A stretch of 64,000 nt of DNA from Bifidobacterium choloepi. Its GTDB lineage: Bacteria > Actinomycetota > Actinomycetes > Actinomycetales > Bifidobacteriaceae. Below, piece after piece: positions 63,871-64,000 of the stretch; position 1 is the first letter of the stretch; every line of letters starts with the position of its first letter. A program made the position numbers and the translations under genes. The stretch covers positions 124,001-188,000 of the forward strand of contig NZ_VYSG01000003.1 in the NCBI RefSeq assembly GCF_010667615.1, written 5' to 3'. The notes beneath the pieces are model-generated. The model was given only the letters and a program-made list of their open reading frames with translations. It searched no databases and was not told the DNA's origin.

Positions 63871-64000
63871 ATGAACGAGGTGAACATGGCCAGCAAGGGG
63901 AAAAATGCGCGCAAGACGCCAGTGTTGAGCGCCGAGGAGCGCGAGGCGGCGCTGGCGGAACGGCCGGCGGTGCAGCGCAGGCTGTTTGCGTGGTGGGACG
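63871..64000 (+). CDS. mutY: Probable A/G-specific adenine glycosylase, N-terminal fragment
   Basis: An open frame of 43 residues running off the right edge: MNEVNMASKGKNARKTPVLS, then AEEREAALAERPAVQRRLFA and WWD. The closing RLFAWWD resembles the start of actinobacterial MutY (L-x-x-WWDANARDLPWR). The basic lead-in is typical of a start, and a -10 box sits 7 nt upstream. If right, it removes adenine mispaired with 8-oxoguanine. The call rests on a few residues, so it is tentative. Confidence 0.5.
   Translation, partial: MNEVNMASKGKNARKTPVLSAEEREAALAERPAVQRRLFAWWD

Overview
The window is a high-GC Gram-positive chromosome segment, most likely from Bifidobacterium or a close relative in the Bifidobacteriaceae. 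This rests on the overall gene set: a DeoR regulator next to galT-galK, gcvH and a lipoate ligase without the rest of the glycine cleavage system, an Rpf-like muralytic protein with a G5 domain, an LAXTG-anchored GH26 mannanase, and several genes whose start codon lies 6-7 nt after a -10 box. No rRNA, tRNA, CRISPR array, phage or complete insertion sequence was recognised.

Layout. (1) 1-12.4 kb is an exopolysaccharide/capsule cluster. It holds two GT2 glycosyltransferases (the first cut by the window edge), a Wzx flippase, four GT4 glycosyltransferases forming two paralogous pairs, a Wzz/BY-kinase fusion, a Wzy-like polymerase and a low-molecular-weight tyrosine phosphatase. Most of it is visibly less GC-rich than the rest of the window. 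(2) 12.4-20.1 kb has an AT-rich island before a small basic protein, then thioredoxin, an Rpf-like protein, a DUF4916/Nudix-like protein, an alpha/beta hydrolase and NudC. (3) 20.4-32.2 kb has GcvH, an App1-type phosphatase, a prolyl oligopeptidase, LeuB, a tiny Cys-rich protein, a PD-(D/E)XK/AbiEi-like protein, an unusual lipoate ligase and a Crp/Fnr regulator. (4) 32.7-44.2 kb has a bifunctional PBP, an OYE-family oxidoreductase, a dolichol-phosphate-mannose-synthase-like GT2, PyrD, and DeoR-galT-galK. (5) 44.6-57.1 kb has a 34-residue membrane peptide, two giant LPxAG surface proteins and a class C sortase. (6) 57.3-64 kb has an ACT-domain protein with a DUF711/UPF0210 partner, TrmL, a cell-wall-anchored GH26 mannanase and the start of a probable mutY.

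Functionally the window is dominated by the cell envelope: polysaccharide assembly with its kinase/phosphatase pair, PBP and Rpf for peptidoglycan, prenyl-phosphate-sugar synthesis, sortase-anchored fibres and a surface mannanase. Galactose use, pyrimidine, leucine and lipoate metabolism make up the rest.

The most striking feature is at the DNA level. A 9-bp word, GAATCGTTC (extended GGAnGAATCGTTC), occurs 22 times by my reading, on both strands, between genes and in several reading frames inside genes, where it often sits in non-conserved linkers or insertions. It looks like a DNA-level signal (uptake-sequence-like, Chi-like or protein-binding) rather than a protein motif. Alongside it are several families of palindromic intergenic elements, including three copies of a ~208-bp inverted-repeat element and hairpins with compensatory base changes, plus 52-61-bp tandem hairpin arrays. 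The lipoate ligase carries ten tandem nonapeptide repeats inserted in its catalytic domain.
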